This document shows, piece after piece, positions 32,124-41,871 of a DNA stretch of 64,000 nucleotides (position 1 is its first letter; the number at the start of each line of letters is the position of its first letter). The notes beneath the pieces are model-generated. The model worked only from the letters and a program-made list of their open reading frames with translations. It was not told the DNA's origin and did no database searches. Source of the DNA: Lachnospiraceae bacterium AC2031 (GTDB taxonomy: Bacteria > Bacillota > Clostridia > Lachnospirales > Lachnospiraceae). The stretch is taken from assembly GCA_000687975.1 (NCBI GenBank), contig JIAB01000001.1:62001-126000 (forward strand), read 5' to 3'. The translations under genes were made by a program, and so were the position numbers.

Positions 32124-34838
32124 ATGGGCTTTTTTAGCAACCTAAAAGAGAAAGTTGCATCAATTACTGGAGGAAAGAAATCTAACAAAAGTACAGTAGA
32201 ACTTCAGTATGATAAAGCTATGAATCTTTTTGAGAACGCAAATGGAATCGATGCCGTTGAAATTCTCGAAGGAATTGCCGATATAGGTATAAATGAACAG
32301 AGTTATAAGCAGCTTGGATTAGATGCTCTTAAGGTTTTGAGTGAATTTTTTGAGAAGGGCACATATAGTAATTCAAGTACTGAAAAGGATTTGGGAAAAG
32401 CTGCTGTTTATCTTGAGAAACACGCTAATCTTTCTAATGATTCAGAAGTTGTGTATAAGGCAGCTAAGATGTATCTCGAGGCACAGAATTTTTCTAAGGC
32501 TATCAGCCTTTTTGAAAAAGCAGCAAATGCTGGCGTAAAGTCAGCTTATATGAACCTTGGTTCTATATATGAAAATGGTCTCTGTAAAGTTGATGAATAT
32601 GGTAATAAGAGTGAGTTTGTAGTTCCTGTTGATCTTGATAGAGCTATGGCTTGGTATAAACAGCTTTCTGATCTTGGTGATGAGAATGCTATGAAGGCTT
32701 ATGACCGTGTTGAGTATGCAAGTCAGCATACAGATTCTCTTGAGTTTGAAGAGAAGGATAAGCTTTATACAGAGATTTCAGAGAAGCGTAAAGAGAAGGG
32801 TAAGGAGCCTAGATATAAGATTATCGATCCTTCACTTCTGCAGTATCAGTATACCTATGTTCATAATCAGGTAGATGGATATATTCATAAGCTTCCTAAG
32901 GATTGGGTAAAAACAATCAATGAAGAAACAGATGAAGAGTATTATGCTCCTAATCTTACATATAAAGACTTTGAAATGTATGTAAGCTATGACAGTATTC
33001 CAAGAGAATCAAAGAAAACTCTTGAGAACTATCTGAGATACTGTAACGATGCTTTTGAAGAAGAACTTCAGCTTAAGTCATACATTACTGAGTATTCTGA
33101 TGGTATCTGTACAACCTTCTATCATAAGGAAATGAATAAAGGTATCGTTACATTTGCCTTCTATCAGGGACGTCGTCTTGCATGTATGAGATTTGTCTGT
33201 GCTACAATGGAGATCATTGAGCAGTACGAGGAGATCATCTTCGAAACAGCTAACTCATTTGCATTCGTAAATCCTACTCGTGTCAGTGATCAGAGTCTTA
33301 ACCGTAAAGATAATCAGTACTACAGTGAAGCTGTATATTGCTATTACCTTGAAGACTATGAAGGTGCCATGACAAATGCTAAGCAGGCACTTAAACTTGG
33401 TTCTATCAAGGCTTCATATCTTCTTATAGATCTTTACTACGATAAGGATTCACCATATCGTGATATTGATAAGACAATAAGTTATGCTCAGCAGTTGTTT
33501 GAGGCAACTAAGGATCCAGATCTTGCTTTCCTTATTGGTAATATCTATGATCAGGAACGTAAGGATTACGGCAAAGCTCTTAAATGGTACGAGGATGCCA
33601 ACAGACTTGGACATAAGAGAGTTCCATTCTATCTTGGAAGATTCTATTATTACGGACTTCTTCCTACAGGCCGAGATGGAGAGAAAGCACTTAAGTGCTT
33701 TAAAAAGGCTCAGGAAAATGGAATCTCAGAGGCCGATGCATACATTAATGATATTAAAGAACTTCATGGTGAGAGCTTACAGAGTGCAATAGATAAATGG
33801 GAAAGAGCTGTAAAGGCTGGTTCTGCAGCTACAGCACTTAAGGTTGCTCTTATGAAGCAGGCTCAGGTGTTCTATATAGCAAATGAGTATGAAATAGAGA
33901 AAGCCTTCCTTGAGGCACTTGGTCTTGGTAGTACTCAGGCTGCATATGAGCTTGGTAAGATATATGAAAGACAGGAACTTCTTCCTGATTTCCAAGGTGA
34001 GAAGAAATCACTTAAGTACTTTGAAAAAGCATTTGATAGTAGCTTTGATGATTTTGATAAGGTAAATCTTTTCAAAGTTATTGAATATAAAGAGTCTAAG
34101 GGTGAATCAGAGGAAGAAATCATCAATCTTTATATGAAGAATGCTGCTATGGCATATGAGCCTGCAGTTGATAAGATTGTTGCTAAGGTTAAGTATCGTA
34201 CTCCTCAGATTACGGAACTATATGCAGCTCTGATGAGCACTGCTGAGGGTGGTGAAGATGCTGCAATTATCTGTATGAATAAACTTGAGAAGGCATTCCC
34301 TGATCTTGTTATTTCAGAACCTAAGCCTGATCAGAAGATTATAGAGAATAAGTTCTTTAGACTTGTTGTTCCTAGAGCATCAGTTAATAATATTGAAGAT
34401 GATGGTGGTACAATCAAGATTGCAGATTCAGTTATCGAATTTGCTGTTGCAGAGCTTCCTATTAAGGTTGAGACTGAGGAAGATTACCTTAAGATTTACA
34501 AACTGATCCTTTCTGAGTATCTTCCAGATGATAATGCTGAAGTTATCATCGCAAACTCACGAATGATTGGTTCTGGTATGCGTGAACAGAAGGAGAATGT
34601 ACATAGCTTTAGTATTCTTCTTATCAGTTCTAAGAACCAGTATCTGTTCAAGCTTTCATCTAAGGATCGTCGTCAGATGATTCAGTTCAAAGATGAGCTT
34701 ATTCAGATTGCTAAGTCTCTTGTTGAGACTGGTGAGATTTATGTTTCTGAAGATGGATCAAGAAGAAATATCGGTCTTGCTGCTATGCTTCATGCTACTG
34801 AGGGTGGATTCCTTTCAATCGGTAAGGCTGAAGAATAA
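32124..34838 (+). CDS. large Sel1/TPR-type repeat protein
   Basis: A 904-residue soluble protein. Two blocks of Sel1-like helical repeats can be read: residues about 60-215 (AISLFEKAANAGVKSAYMNLG, then LDRAMAWYKQLSDLGDENAM) and about 410-680 (AVYCYYLEDYEGAMTNAKQA, KALKWYEDANRLGHKRVPFYLG and others). Between them, about 230-390, and after 690 lie two similar non-repeat domains with PTRVSDQ or RASVNNIED-type strands. They look like a duplicated unknown domain (FPDLVI...VIANSR). Codon use is highly biased, so expression is probably high. GGAGG precedes the ATG. Sel1 proteins scaffold multiprotein complexes; the partner is unknown. Confidence 0.75.
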   Translation: MGFFSNLKEKVASITGGKKSNKSTVELQYDKAMNLFENANGIDAVEILEGIADIGINEQSYKQLGLDALKVLSEFFEKGTYSNSSTEKDLGKAAVYLEKHANLSNDSEVVYKAAKMYLEAQNFSKAISLFEKAANAGVKSAYMNLGSIYENGLCKVDEYGNKSEFVVPVDLDRAMAWYKQLSDLGDENAMKAYDRVEYASQHTDSLEFEEKDKLYTEISEKRKEKGKEPRYKIIDPSLLQYQYTYVHNQVDGYIHKLPKDWVKTINEETDEEYYAPNLTYKDFEMYVSYDSIPRESKKTLENYLRYCNDAFEEELQLKSYITEYSDGICTTFYHKEMNKGIVTFAFYQGRRLACMRFVCATMEIIEQYEEIIFETANSFAFVNPTRVSDQSLNRKDNQYYSEAVYCYYLEDYEGAMTNAKQALKLGSIKASYLLIDLYYDKDSPYRDIDKTISYAQQLFEATKDPDLAFLIGNIYDQERKDYGKALKWYEDANRLGHKRVPFYLGRFYYYGLLPTGRDGEKALKCFKKAQENGISEADAYINDIKELHGESLQSAIDKWERAVKAGSAATALKVALMKQAQVFYIANEYEIEKAFLEALGLGSTQAAYELGKIYERQELLPDFQGEKKSLKYFEKAFDSSFDDFDKVNLFKVIEYKESKGESEEEIINLYMKNAAMAYEPAVDKIVAKVKYRTPQITELYAALMSTAEGGEDAAIICMNKLEKAFPDLVISEPKPDQKIIENKFFRLVVPRASVNNIEDDGGTIKIADSVIEFAVAELPIKVETEEDYLKIYKLILSEYLPDDNAEVIIANSRMIGSGMREQKENVHSFSILLISSKNQYLFKLSSKDRRQMIQFKDELIQIAKSLVETGEIYVSEDGSRRNIGLAAMLHATEGGFLSIGKAEE

Positions 34839-34849
34839 AAATATAATAT

Positions 34850-34960
34850 ATCTCGGGGCAGGGTGTAATTCCCTACCGGCGGTATAGCCCGCGAGCCTTT
34901 ATGGCAGATCTTGTGTGATTCAAGAGCCGACAGTATAGTCTGGATGAGAGAGAATTTGAA
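34850..34960 (+). promoter_or_regulatory. FMN riboswitch (RFN element)
   Basis: The sequence carries the conserved blocks of the RFN element: TCTCGGGGCAGGGTG, AATTCCCTACCGGCGG, AGCCCGCGAGCC, then GATTC and AGAGCCGACAG, followed by AGTCTGGATGAGAG. TATAAT at 34842-34847 would start the RNA at its 5' edge. FMN binding would favour the terminator that follows and so reduce rib expression. Confidence 0.95.
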
Positions 34961-34969
34961 TGGTTTTCA

Positions 34970-35007
34970 AAGCCCTGAGTTTTATATGCTCAGGGCTTCT
35001 TTATTTA
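34970..35007 (+). terminator. expression-platform terminator of the FMN riboswitch
   Basis: AAGCCCTGAG pairs with CTCAGGGCTT around a 9-base loop, followed by a T-rich tract. It is positioned between the aptamer and ribD. Confidence 0.88.
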
Positions 35008-35094
35008 GGTTTGAAGTATATTTGATGATATAGGTATATATATTATAGGGGACTTAGTTTTACGATATTAAAGGACAGAAGAGGTGACTTTATA

Positions 35095-36231
35095 ATGGCT
35101 TATGATAAGAAATATATGGAAAGAGCGATTGAACTGGCTAAGAAAGGGATTGGTGCTGTAAATCCTAATCCCCTTGTTGGAGCAGTGATCGTTAAGGATG
35201 ATAAAATAATTGGTGAAGGATATCATACAAAGTATGGTGAACTTCATGCTGAACGTGAGGCTCTTTTGGATGCTGAAAAGCGTGGAGAAAATGTTCAGGG
35301 AGCTGAGATGTATGTTACTCTTGAACCTTGTTCTCATACCGGAAAACAACCACCTTGTGCTGATGCTATCATTGAAGCTGGTATAAAAAGAGTTTACGTT
35401 GGTTCGAATGATCCTAATCCATTAGTTTCAGGAAATGGTATATGGAAATTAAGGGAATCTTTTGTTGAAGTTGTTACTGGTTGTATGAAGGAAGAATGTG
35501 ATGCTATTAATACAGTGTTTTTTCATTATATAACTACTAATACTCCTTATGTTGTATATAAATATGCCATGACAATGGATGGAAAAATCTGTACTGAAAA
35601 CGGTGAGAGTCAATGGATTTCTAATGATATATCAAGAAAAAGAGTACAGACATATAGAAATGAACTTATGGCTATTATGGTTGGTATAGAAACTGTTCTG
35701 GCTGATGATCCACTTCTTAGTTGCCATCTTGAAAAGGAAGCCGAAGATTCTGTTATAAGAAATCCTATACGTATTATTTTGGATAGTGATCTTAGAATTC
35801 CTATGGATTCGCAGATTGTTCAGACAGCTAAAGATATAAAGACTTATATTGTATCTCTTTCTGAAAATGAGAAAAAGAACAGACATAAGATACGTGAATT
35901 AAAGGATAAAGGGATCGGAACGCTTCTTATTCCTGCTGATGAGACTGGAAAGATTTGCCTTGATAAGCTTATGTCTCAGCTAGGGAAAATGCATATTGAT
36001 GGAATTCTTCTTGAAGGCGGCGGAACGGTTGCCTGGAGTATGATCGATGCAGGATATGTAAATGAAATAAGAGCATTTATTGCCCCAAAGATATTTGGCG
36101 GAAAGAATGCTAAGACACCAGTTACAGGTAAAGGAATAGATAGCATTGATCTTGCTAAAAAATTTACACTTGAAGAGTTAGAAAATATCGATGGTGATAT
36201 TTACGCTAAGTATGTTAGAAGTGAAGTATAA
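35095..36231 (+). CDS. ribD: riboflavin biosynthesis deaminase/reductase
   Basis: A 378-residue bifunctional enzyme for two steps from the GTP-derived pyrimidine. The N-terminal deaminase has the zinc motif HAE (GELHAEREAL) and PCSHTGKQPPC. The C-terminal reductase has VYKYAMTMDGKI, GIETVLADDPLL, and LLEGGGTVAWSMI. The order deaminase then reductase is usual. AGAGGTGA precedes the ATG. First gene of the rib operon; ribE starts 32 bases later. Confidence 0.96.
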   Translation: MAYDKKYMERAIELAKKGIGAVNPNPLVGAVIVKDDKIIGEGYHTKYGELHAEREALLDAEKRGENVQGAEMYVTLEPCSHTGKQPPCADAIIEAGIKRVYVGSNDPNPLVSGNGIWKLRESFVEVVTGCMKEECDAINTVFFHYITTNTPYVVYKYAMTMDGKICTENGESQWISNDISRKRVQTYRNELMAIMVGIETVLADDPLLSCHLEKEAEDSVIRNPIRIILDSDLRIPMDSQIVQTAKDIKTYIVSLSENEKKNRHKIRELKDKGIGTLLIPADETGKICLDKLMSQLGKMHIDGILLEGGGTVAWSMIDAGYVNEIRAFIAPKIFGGKNAKTPVTGKGIDSIDLAKKFTLEELENIDGDIYAKYVRSEV

Positions 36232-36263
36232 TCTTGGCGTTTCAATAAAACGAGGATTAAAAT

Positions 36264-36917
36264 ATGTTTACAGGTATTATCGAAGATATAGGTGATGTCA
36301 TAAGCATACGTCACGAAGGTGATTCAGCAATCTTAGAAATTAAATCGAAGAAGATTATGGATGATGTAAAACTAGGTGACAGTATTGCTGTTAATGGCGT
36401 TTGTCTTACAGCCAGAAGTATAAGTGGAGATACATTTACTGCTGATGTAATGGCAGAAACTCTTAGAAGATCTTCACTTGGTACGCTAAAGAGTGGTAGT
36501 AAGGTGAATCTAGAGAGGGCGATGCTGTTAAATGGTAGATTTGGTGGTCATATTGTTTCCGGTCATATAGATGGAACAGGTACGATAGTAAACACTAAAC
36601 GTGAAGCTAATGCTGTATGGGTTGAAATAAGTGCTGATTCAAAGATTCTTAAGTTTATTATAGAAAAAGGGTCGATTGCCATTGATGGTATAAGCCTTAC
36701 GGTAGCTTATGTGGACGAAAAAGTATTTAAAGTATCTATAATACCTCATACCGCATCAGAAACTACACTTCTTACCAAGAAAATTGGCGATATTGTAAAT
36801 TTGGAAAATGATATTGTTGGAAAGTATGTTGAGAAGCTTCTTAGACCTGCGGATGATTCAAAACCTGCCGGAAAAGGGCTATCAATGGAAACCCTTATTG
36901 AAAATGGATTTATGTAA
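36264..36917 (+). CDS. ribE: riboflavin synthase alpha chain
   Basis: A 217-residue enzyme that dismutates two molecules of dimethylribityllumazine into riboflavin. It has the duplicated lumazine-binding barrels: MFTGIIEDIG...LGDSIAVNGVCLTA and GHIVSGHIDGTG...IEKGSIAIDGISLTV. The C-terminus has the usual clostridial extension ending ENGFM. Its function needs the lumazine made by ribH at the end of the operon. Confidence 0.95.
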   Translation: MFTGIIEDIGDVISIRHEGDSAILEIKSKKIMDDVKLGDSIAVNGVCLTARSISGDTFTADVMAETLRRSSLGTLKSGSKVNLERAMLLNGRFGGHIVSGHIDGTGTIVNTKREANAVWVEISADSKILKFIIEKGSIAIDGISLTVAYVDEKVFKVSIIPHTASETTLLTKKIGDIVNLENDIVGKYVEKLLRPADDSKPAGKGLSMETLIENGFM

Positions 36918-36957
36918 TAAAGTTAAATATACATGTATCTAGAAGAAAGGAAAAACT

Positions 36958-38160
36958 ATGAGTGAGTTTAACTCTATTGAAGAAATCTTAGAGGATATGA
37001 AAGCTGGAAAGCCAGTTGTTATTCTTGATGATGACAAAAGGGAGAATGAAGGTGATATTATCTTTGCTGCTGAACATGCAACAACAGAAAATGTCAACTT
37101 TATGGCAAAGTATGCAAGAGGTCTTATCTGTATGCCTATGGATGCATCTTATAGTGATAAGTATAACCTTCCACAGATGTGTATTGTAAATACAGATAAC
37201 CATATGACAGCATTTTCTGTATCTATTGATCATGTTGATACAACTACTGGTATATCAGCTGTTGAGAGAGGTTTTACAGCTAGAATGTTTGCTGACGATA
37301 ATTCTACTAAAGATGATTTCAGACGTCCTGGTCATATGTTTCCTCTTCAGGCAAAACAGGGTGGTGTAATTGAAAGACCTGGCCATACAGAGGCAACTGT
37401 AGATCTTTGTCGATTATCAGGTTGTAAACCTGTTGGCTTATGCTGTGAAATAATGAATGATGATGGTACTATGGCTCGACTTGATGATCTCTTTGCTTTC
37501 GCTAAAGAACATGATCTAAAAATAGCAACCATAGAACAGCTTATTCAATATAGAAAAGAACATGAAGTTTTTGTAGAAGAAGTAACTAAGGCTAAGCTTC
37601 CAACCAGATATGGTGACTTTATCATTCATGGTTTTATTAATAAGTTAAATGGGGAGCATCATGTTGCTCTTACTATGGGCGATGTTTCAACGGATGAACC
37701 TGTACTGGTCAGAGTGCATAGTGAGTGTCTCACTGGAGATGCATTTGGCTCTGCAAAATGTGATTGTGGCCAGCAGCTGGATGCTGCAATGAAAAAGATT
37801 GCAGAGGAAGGAAGAGGTGTTCTTCTCTATATGAGACAGGAAGGAAGAGGAATTGGTCTTATAAATAAGATCAGAGCCTATGCTCTTCAGGATCAGGGTA
37901 GAGATACAGTTGAGGCAAATGTTGAACTTGGATTTCCTGCTGATGCCAGAGACTATACAATAGGTACACAGATACTTGTTGAGATGGGAATTAGAAATAT
38001 CCGGTTATTAACAAATAATCCTGATAAGGTATATGGACTGCAGGGTTATAATCTGGATATCGTAGAAAGAGTTCCTATAGAGGTTGCTCCATCCGCTTAT
38101 GATCTGTTTTATCTTCAGACAAAGAAGAATAAGATGGGACATATGTTAAAGGATGTATAA
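36958..38160 (+). CDS. ribBA: bifunctional DHBP synthase / GTP cyclohydrolase II
   Basis: A 400-residue fusion. The N-terminal DHBP synthase shows [34 protein letters not shown] and VDLCRLSG. The C-terminal GTP cyclohydrolase II has [23 protein letters not shown], where the three Cys bind zinc, and [20 protein letters not shown]. It supplies both precursors of riboflavin. AAGGAAAAAC precedes the ATG. Confidence 0.97.
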   Translation: MSEFNSIEEILEDMKAGKPVVILDDDKRENEGDIIFAAEHATTENVNFMAKYARGLICMPMDASYSDKYNLPQMCIVNTDNHMTAFSVSIDHVDTTTGISAVERGFTARMFADDNSTKDDFRRPGHMFPLQAKQGGVIERPGHTEATVDLCRLSGCKPVGLCCEIMNDDGTMARLDDLFAFAKEHDLKIATIEQLIQYRKEHEVFVEEVTKAKLPTRYGDFIIHGFINKLNGEHHVALTMGDVSTDEPVLVRVHSECLTGDAFGSAKCDCGQQLDAAMKKIAEEGRGVLLYMRQEGRGIGLINKIRAYALQDQGRDTVEANVELGFPADARDYTIGTQILVEMGIRNIRLLTNNPDKVYGLQGYNLDIVERVPIEVAPSAYDLFYLQTKKNKMGHMLKDV

Positions 38161-38190
38161 ATTAAATTAATATATATGGAGGATATAAAA

Positions 38191-38670
38191 ATGAAAATTG
38201 AAGGAAATGTTGTAGCTAAGAAAGGCACAAAAGTTTGTCTTATTGCATCAAGATTTAATGAATTTATTGTTTCTAAACTTGTGTCAGGAGCTATGGATGG
38301 TCTTACAAGACATGGCGTTGAAGAGAAAAATATAGATATCGTATGGGTTCCAGGAGCTTTTGAAATTCCTGTTATTGCAAAGAAAATCGCGAAGTCAGGT
38401 GGTTATGATGCAATAATCTGTCTTGGTACCGTTATCAGAGGCGAGACAAGTCATTATGATTATGTTTGTGCTGAGGTTAGTAAGGGCATTGCAACAGTAA
38501 GTCTTGAGAACGAGCTTCCAGTTATGTTTGGTATACTCACAACTGATACTATAGAGCAGGCTGTTGTAAGAGCTGGTACAAAGGCTGGTAATAAGGGCTA
38601 TGACTGTGCTCTTGGAGCTATAGAAATGATCAATCTTATGGATAATATAGGAACTATTGATAAGTTTTAG
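38191..38670 (+). CDS. ribH: 6,7-dimethyl-8-ribityllumazine synthase
   Basis: A 159-residue lumazine synthase. SRFNEF and [10 protein letters not shown] mark the substrate site, and [16 protein letters not shown] holds the catalytic His. ATG 38191 is chosen because GGAGG lies 8 bases upstream; the in-frame ATG 38176 is the GGAGG sequence itself. It ends the rib operon, and no clear terminator follows. Confidence 0.96.
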   Translation: MKIEGNVVAKKGTKVCLIASRFNEFIVSKLVSGAMDGLTRHGVEEKNIDIVWVPGAFEIPVIAKKIAKSGGYDAIICLGTVIRGETSHYDYVCAEVSKGIATVSLENELPVMFGILTTDTIEQAVVRAGTKAGNKGYDCALGAIEMINLMDNIGTIDKF

Positions 38671-38685
38671 TCATTTTGATTTCAC

Positions 38686-38714
38686 TTGACTAATTTATTA
38701 TCAAACATCATAAT
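38686..38714 (+). promoter_or_regulatory. promoter for the following membrane protein gene
   Basis: TTGACT and CATAAT are exactly 17 bases apart. The -10 ends 7 bases before ATG 38722. Confidence 0.7.
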
Positions 38715-38721
38715 GCATACT

Positions 38722-39615
38722 ATGAATAACGTAATTAATGAAAAGAGAGATTTAACTCCGAATAAAAAAATAGGCGTAATGGATATCTTTATGATATCTC
38801 TTATACGTGTAAAAGAGCTGGCAGAGACCAGTGTTAAAAGTGCTTCAAAATTTGTAAATTATGTTGTGTTTATTTCATTATTTGTTGCGCTTATAGTTTT
38901 TGGTGTTCCTACGGCATCAAAGATATTTTCCTTTGGTGGATTCTATAAGCTTTTTACCAGTACCATGCCTCAGTTTGAGATGGGAGAGGACAAAAAACTG
39001 GTTAGCGACAAGCGTTTTGAAATGAACATATCAAATGTTACTATAATAATGGATACTAGTATTGATACATTTGTTTTTGGAGATTTTGAAGAAGAGGGAC
39101 TATACGTTGCTATTGGAGCTGGAAAAACAAAGATGATCCAGCTTTATGATGTAAATGATGATAGTTCATATAATGAAATTTATAACTATCCTAATGAGGT
39201 TTTGTTTAACAAGGGATTCAATAATCAGACTCTTGTTAGTATGATACCTTTGTTTTACGTAATGCTGTTTGTGTCATTTTGTATTGTTGCAACGTATTTT
39301 GCGGCTAAGTATCTTGTTCTTGCTGTAATCTTTGCAATTGTGAGCAGGTCACTTACAAATATCAGTAAATTGCCGATGACATTTAGAGATTCGTTCCGTA
39401 TGTGTTTTTATTCGCAGACTATCAGCATTATACTCGTAAATGTAAATGCTTCTGTAGGATATTTTGTCGGACCACTTATTATGTCCATTATTGGAATAAT
39501 TATAACGACTGTTATCATTCATATGGCTATGGGGCCTCATATGCCGGATATTGATGATATACTGGATAAATTCCATGACGATGACAATAGTAATAATTCT
39601 TCTGATAAAAAGTAA
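38722..39615 (+). CDS. multi-helix membrane protein, YIP1-like layout
   Basis: A 297-residue protein. A hydrophobic helix lies near residues 48-68, an outside region of about 100 residues follows (VTIIMDTSIDTFVFGDF), and then four helices occupy about 175-280. The tail is acidic and Asn-rich. The pattern of a C-terminal helix bundle with AAKYLVLAVIFAIVSRS resembles YIP1-like or DUF1189-like proteins, but I cannot name it. An upstream in-frame TTG at 38686 is part of the -35 box, so I start at ATG 38722, which has no ribosome site. It converges on the CYTH gene with only 3 bases between. Confidence 0.65.
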   Translation: MNNVINEKRDLTPNKKIGVMDIFMISLIRVKELAETSVKSASKFVNYVVFISLFVALIVFGVPTASKIFSFGGFYKLFTSTMPQFEMGEDKKLVSDKRFEMNISNVTIIMDTSIDTFVFGDFEEEGLYVAIGAGKTKMIQLYDVNDDSSYNEIYNYPNEVLFNKGFNNQTLVSMIPLFYVMLFVSFCIVATYFAAKYLVLAVIFAIVSRSLTNISKLPMTFRDSFRMCFYSQTISIILVNVNASVGYFVGPLIMSIIGIIITTVIIHMAMGPHMPDIDDILDKFHDDDNSNNSSDKK

Positions 39616-39618
39616 ATC

Positions 39619-40095
39619 TTATGCTTTTAAAGAACTAAGGTTAGAATTGTAATACTTTGGATCGTTAGTAACATCCTCAGAAATAAAGTCGGGAGCTATA
39701 AAGCTCTCGGCTTTTTCTATTGATGGAAATTCAACCTCGGCTAGAATGAGTCCTTCCAGATATCCATGGAATATATCAAGTTCCAGATTAAGCTCGAAGT
39801 AACCATAGTCGCTTAATGGAATAATATAACGTGTTTTCTCTATAGTATTACCAATAACCATTTGAGAAAGACTGTTATATTCGTCTTCAGTTAGATTTTT
39901 TTCAACCTCAATATGAGAAAAACCTTTAGACTTAATTGTTAATATAAAGTCATTATCCCATCTGCGGATTCGAACTACTGGTTCTCGTGATATATATCCC
40001 TGTGCTATGATATGAGATTCATATTTTTCTAGATTATCAGGTAGATTTTTTAAGAGATATTTCTTTTCAATCTCTATATTATTTGGATTGCTCAT
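39619..40095 (-). CDS. CYTH-domain protein
   Basis: A 158-residue protein with the CYTH signature EIEKKYLL (ExExK) and the Arg/Lys-rich RIRRWDNDFILTIKSKGF strand pair. Then come EVEKNLTEDEY and ELDIFHGYLEGLILAEVEFPS, where Glu residues bind Mg2+ for triphosphate hydrolysis. The family includes adenylate cyclase class IV and thiamine or inorganic triphosphatases; a triphosphatase (YgiF/NeuTTM type) role is likely. AAGGA lies before the ATG. It follows the pyrophosphatase gene on the minus strand by 10 bases, which fits a shared role in phosphoanhydride turnover. Confidence 0.88.
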   Translation of the reverse strand: MSNPNNIEIEKKYLLKNLPDNLEKYESHIIAQGYISREPVVRIRRWDNDFILTIKSKGFSHIEVEKNLTEDEYNSLSQMVIGNTIEKTRYIIPLSDYGYFELNLELDIFHGYLEGLILAEVEFPSIEKAESFIAPDFISEDVTNDPKYYNSNLSSLKA

Positions 40096-40105
40096 TTTAT
40101 TGTCC

Positions 40106-41752
40106 TTAGTTATTCATACTTAATGTATCAGTAATAGTTGGAAGCATCTGTTTCTTTCGGGATACAACACCAGGTAAGAATACAGAGTGATGATCCTTTG
40201 AGGTAACTCCAAAACCTGACTCCAAAGCTATCTCAGCCTTGTTTCCGTTAAATATAACTTCAGATGATTCGTTTAATATATTGGTAAGCATAAAAAGTAC
40301 GACATCAAGTCCATCTTTCTTGGCTGTCGTTTCAAGTTCAGGTAATATTGTATCCTTAATATGAGAGAGCTCATTTGAATCCATAGAACTTATCTGACCA
40401 ATACCCACATTTGTTTTACCAACGCTAAATTTCTTGAAGTCCTGATGGATAATCTCATCAGCTGACTTATCACCAAGATTACTTCCTGCGCGGAACATAC
40501 TTTTAGCCAATTCTTCTTCGTTTACTTCTGCAATATGAGCAAGCTCAGCGCCTGCATTTTTATCGATTTCTGTACATGTTGGAGAGCGATATAGCAGTGT
40601 ATCGGAAATAATAGCCGCAAGCATGAGACCTGCAATATCTTTACTTATTTCAATACCTGATTCCTTATACATCAGATATATTATAGTGCATGTCGAACCA
40701 AGAGGCTGGTTTCTGAAATAAACTGGTCTTGTTGTACTGACAGTACCAAGTCTGTGATGATCGATTATTTCGAGAATATCAGCGGTTTCCATACCATTTA
40801 CTGCCTGGCTCTTTTCGTTGTGATCTACAAGTACTATCTGTTTCTTTGTGGCAGCCAGGAAGTTTCGTCTACTTACCATACCCATGTATTTTCCGGCGGA
40901 ATCAACAACAGGGAAGTAGCGGTGTCTTGTAGAAGCCATAATAGGATGAATATCTTCTATGAAATCGTCCTGTTTAAATGTAATCAGATCTTTTGTTCTC
41001 ATGAAGTGTCTTATTGGAAGACTTTGATATATAAGTCTGGCTACAGTAAATGTATCATGAGGTGTAGATATGATCTTGCAGCCTTTTTCGTGTGCGATAG
41101 TCTGAATGGTCTGTGTAATCTTTGAACCTGCGCAGATGATTATACAATCAGCCTTCATCTCGATAGCACAGAGCTGAGATTCATATCTGTCACCTAGAAT
41201 CACAATATCATGAGGCTTTATATATTCTTCGAGTATATCAGGAGTTCCAGCTCCGATGAGAACCTTACCCTCAATCTGTTCGTCGCTTATGTCACCGACT
41301 ATCATGGTTCCATCCAAAGTATCTACAATATTTGTGTAGCTAGTTCTTGCCTGAGACAGAGTATTGGCATCATATGAACCCATATAAGATTCCATGATAT
41401 CTCCAGTTGTGATAAGACCTTTTAAATAGGTTCCTTCAGTGATACAAAGAGAAACAACCTTGTTTTCTTTCATTGTATTCCATGCGTCGCGCAGTGACAT
41501 TTCCTCAGCAACACCAGGAATCTTACGCATATCCATATCTCGGACCTGAGTTCTTACATCACCAACAAATTTAGGCGCTTTCTGTTTAAAACGATCCAGT
41601 ACATACTGGGTTTCACTGCTGACATTTCCGCATCTTGCGGCTATATAATTATGATGACCAGTCAGATTCTTAAATCTTGCATATGCAATGGCAGATGCGA
41701 TAGAATCAGTGTCTGGATTCTTATGTCCTATAACATATACGTTTTTAATCAT
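40106..41752 (-). CDS. CBS-containing manganese-dependent family II pyrophosphatase
   Basis: A 548-residue family II inorganic pyrophosphatase. The DHH-type core has HKNPDTDSIASAIAYA near the start, VDHNEKSQ, and IIDHHRLG. CBS domains and a DRTGG domain (ILGDRYESQLCAIEMKADC) are inserted between residues 70 and 310. This is the regulated form that is inhibited by AMP or ADP and activated by diadenosine polyphosphates in studied clostridia. A TATAAT lies on the minus strand in the divergent promoter region, and AAGGGG precedes the ATG. It forms an operon with the CYTH gene. Confidence 0.93.
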   Translation of the reverse strand: MIKNVYVIGHKNPDTDSIASAIAYARFKNLTGHHNYIAARCGNVSSETQYVLDRFKQKAPKFVGDVRTQVRDMDMRKIPGVAEEMSLRDAWNTMKENKVVSLCITEGTYLKGLITTGDIMESYMGSYDANTLSQARTSYTNIVDTLDGTMIVGDISDEQIEGKVLIGAGTPDILEEYIKPHDIVILGDRYESQLCAIEMKADCIIICAGSKITQTIQTIAHEKGCKIISTPHDTFTVARLIYQSLPIRHFMRTKDLITFKQDDFIEDIHPIMASTRHRYFPVVDSAGKYMGMVSRRNFLAATKKQIVLVDHNEKSQAVNGMETADILEIIDHHRLGTVSTTRPVYFRNQPLGSTCTIIYLMYKESGIEISKDIAGLMLAAIISDTLLYRSPTCTEIDKNAGAELAHIAEVNEEELAKSMFRAGSNLGDKSADEIIHQDFKKFSVGKTNVGIGQISSMDSNELSHIKDTILPELETTAKKDGLDVVLFMLTNILNESSEVIFNGNKAEIALESGFGVTSKDHHSVFLPGVVSRKKQMLPTITDTLSMNN

Positions 41753-41807
41753 TAATTGATTCCCCTTATTTCAAAATTCTCATTTATTATAGCCTAATCT
41801 TTATGTT

Positions 41808-41836
41808 TTGTATATAATGCGCGTATGTGATACAAT
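41808..41836 (+). promoter_or_regulatory. promoter for the mrp gene cluster
   Basis: TTGTAT and TACAAT are 17 bases apart, about 35 bases before the ATG of mrp. Confidence 0.6.
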
Positions 41837-41871
41837 ACGGGAAGTGCAAATTTATAAAAGGAGTTTGTTAT

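Noticed and set aside
36840-36917. C-terminal extension of RibE as an unusual fusion
   Set aside because: A short tail ending ENGF-type is common in clostridial RibE proteins.
38686-38721. TTG start of the membrane protein at 38686
   Set aside because: The TTG is the first part of a near-consensus -35 box, and no ribosome site precedes it.
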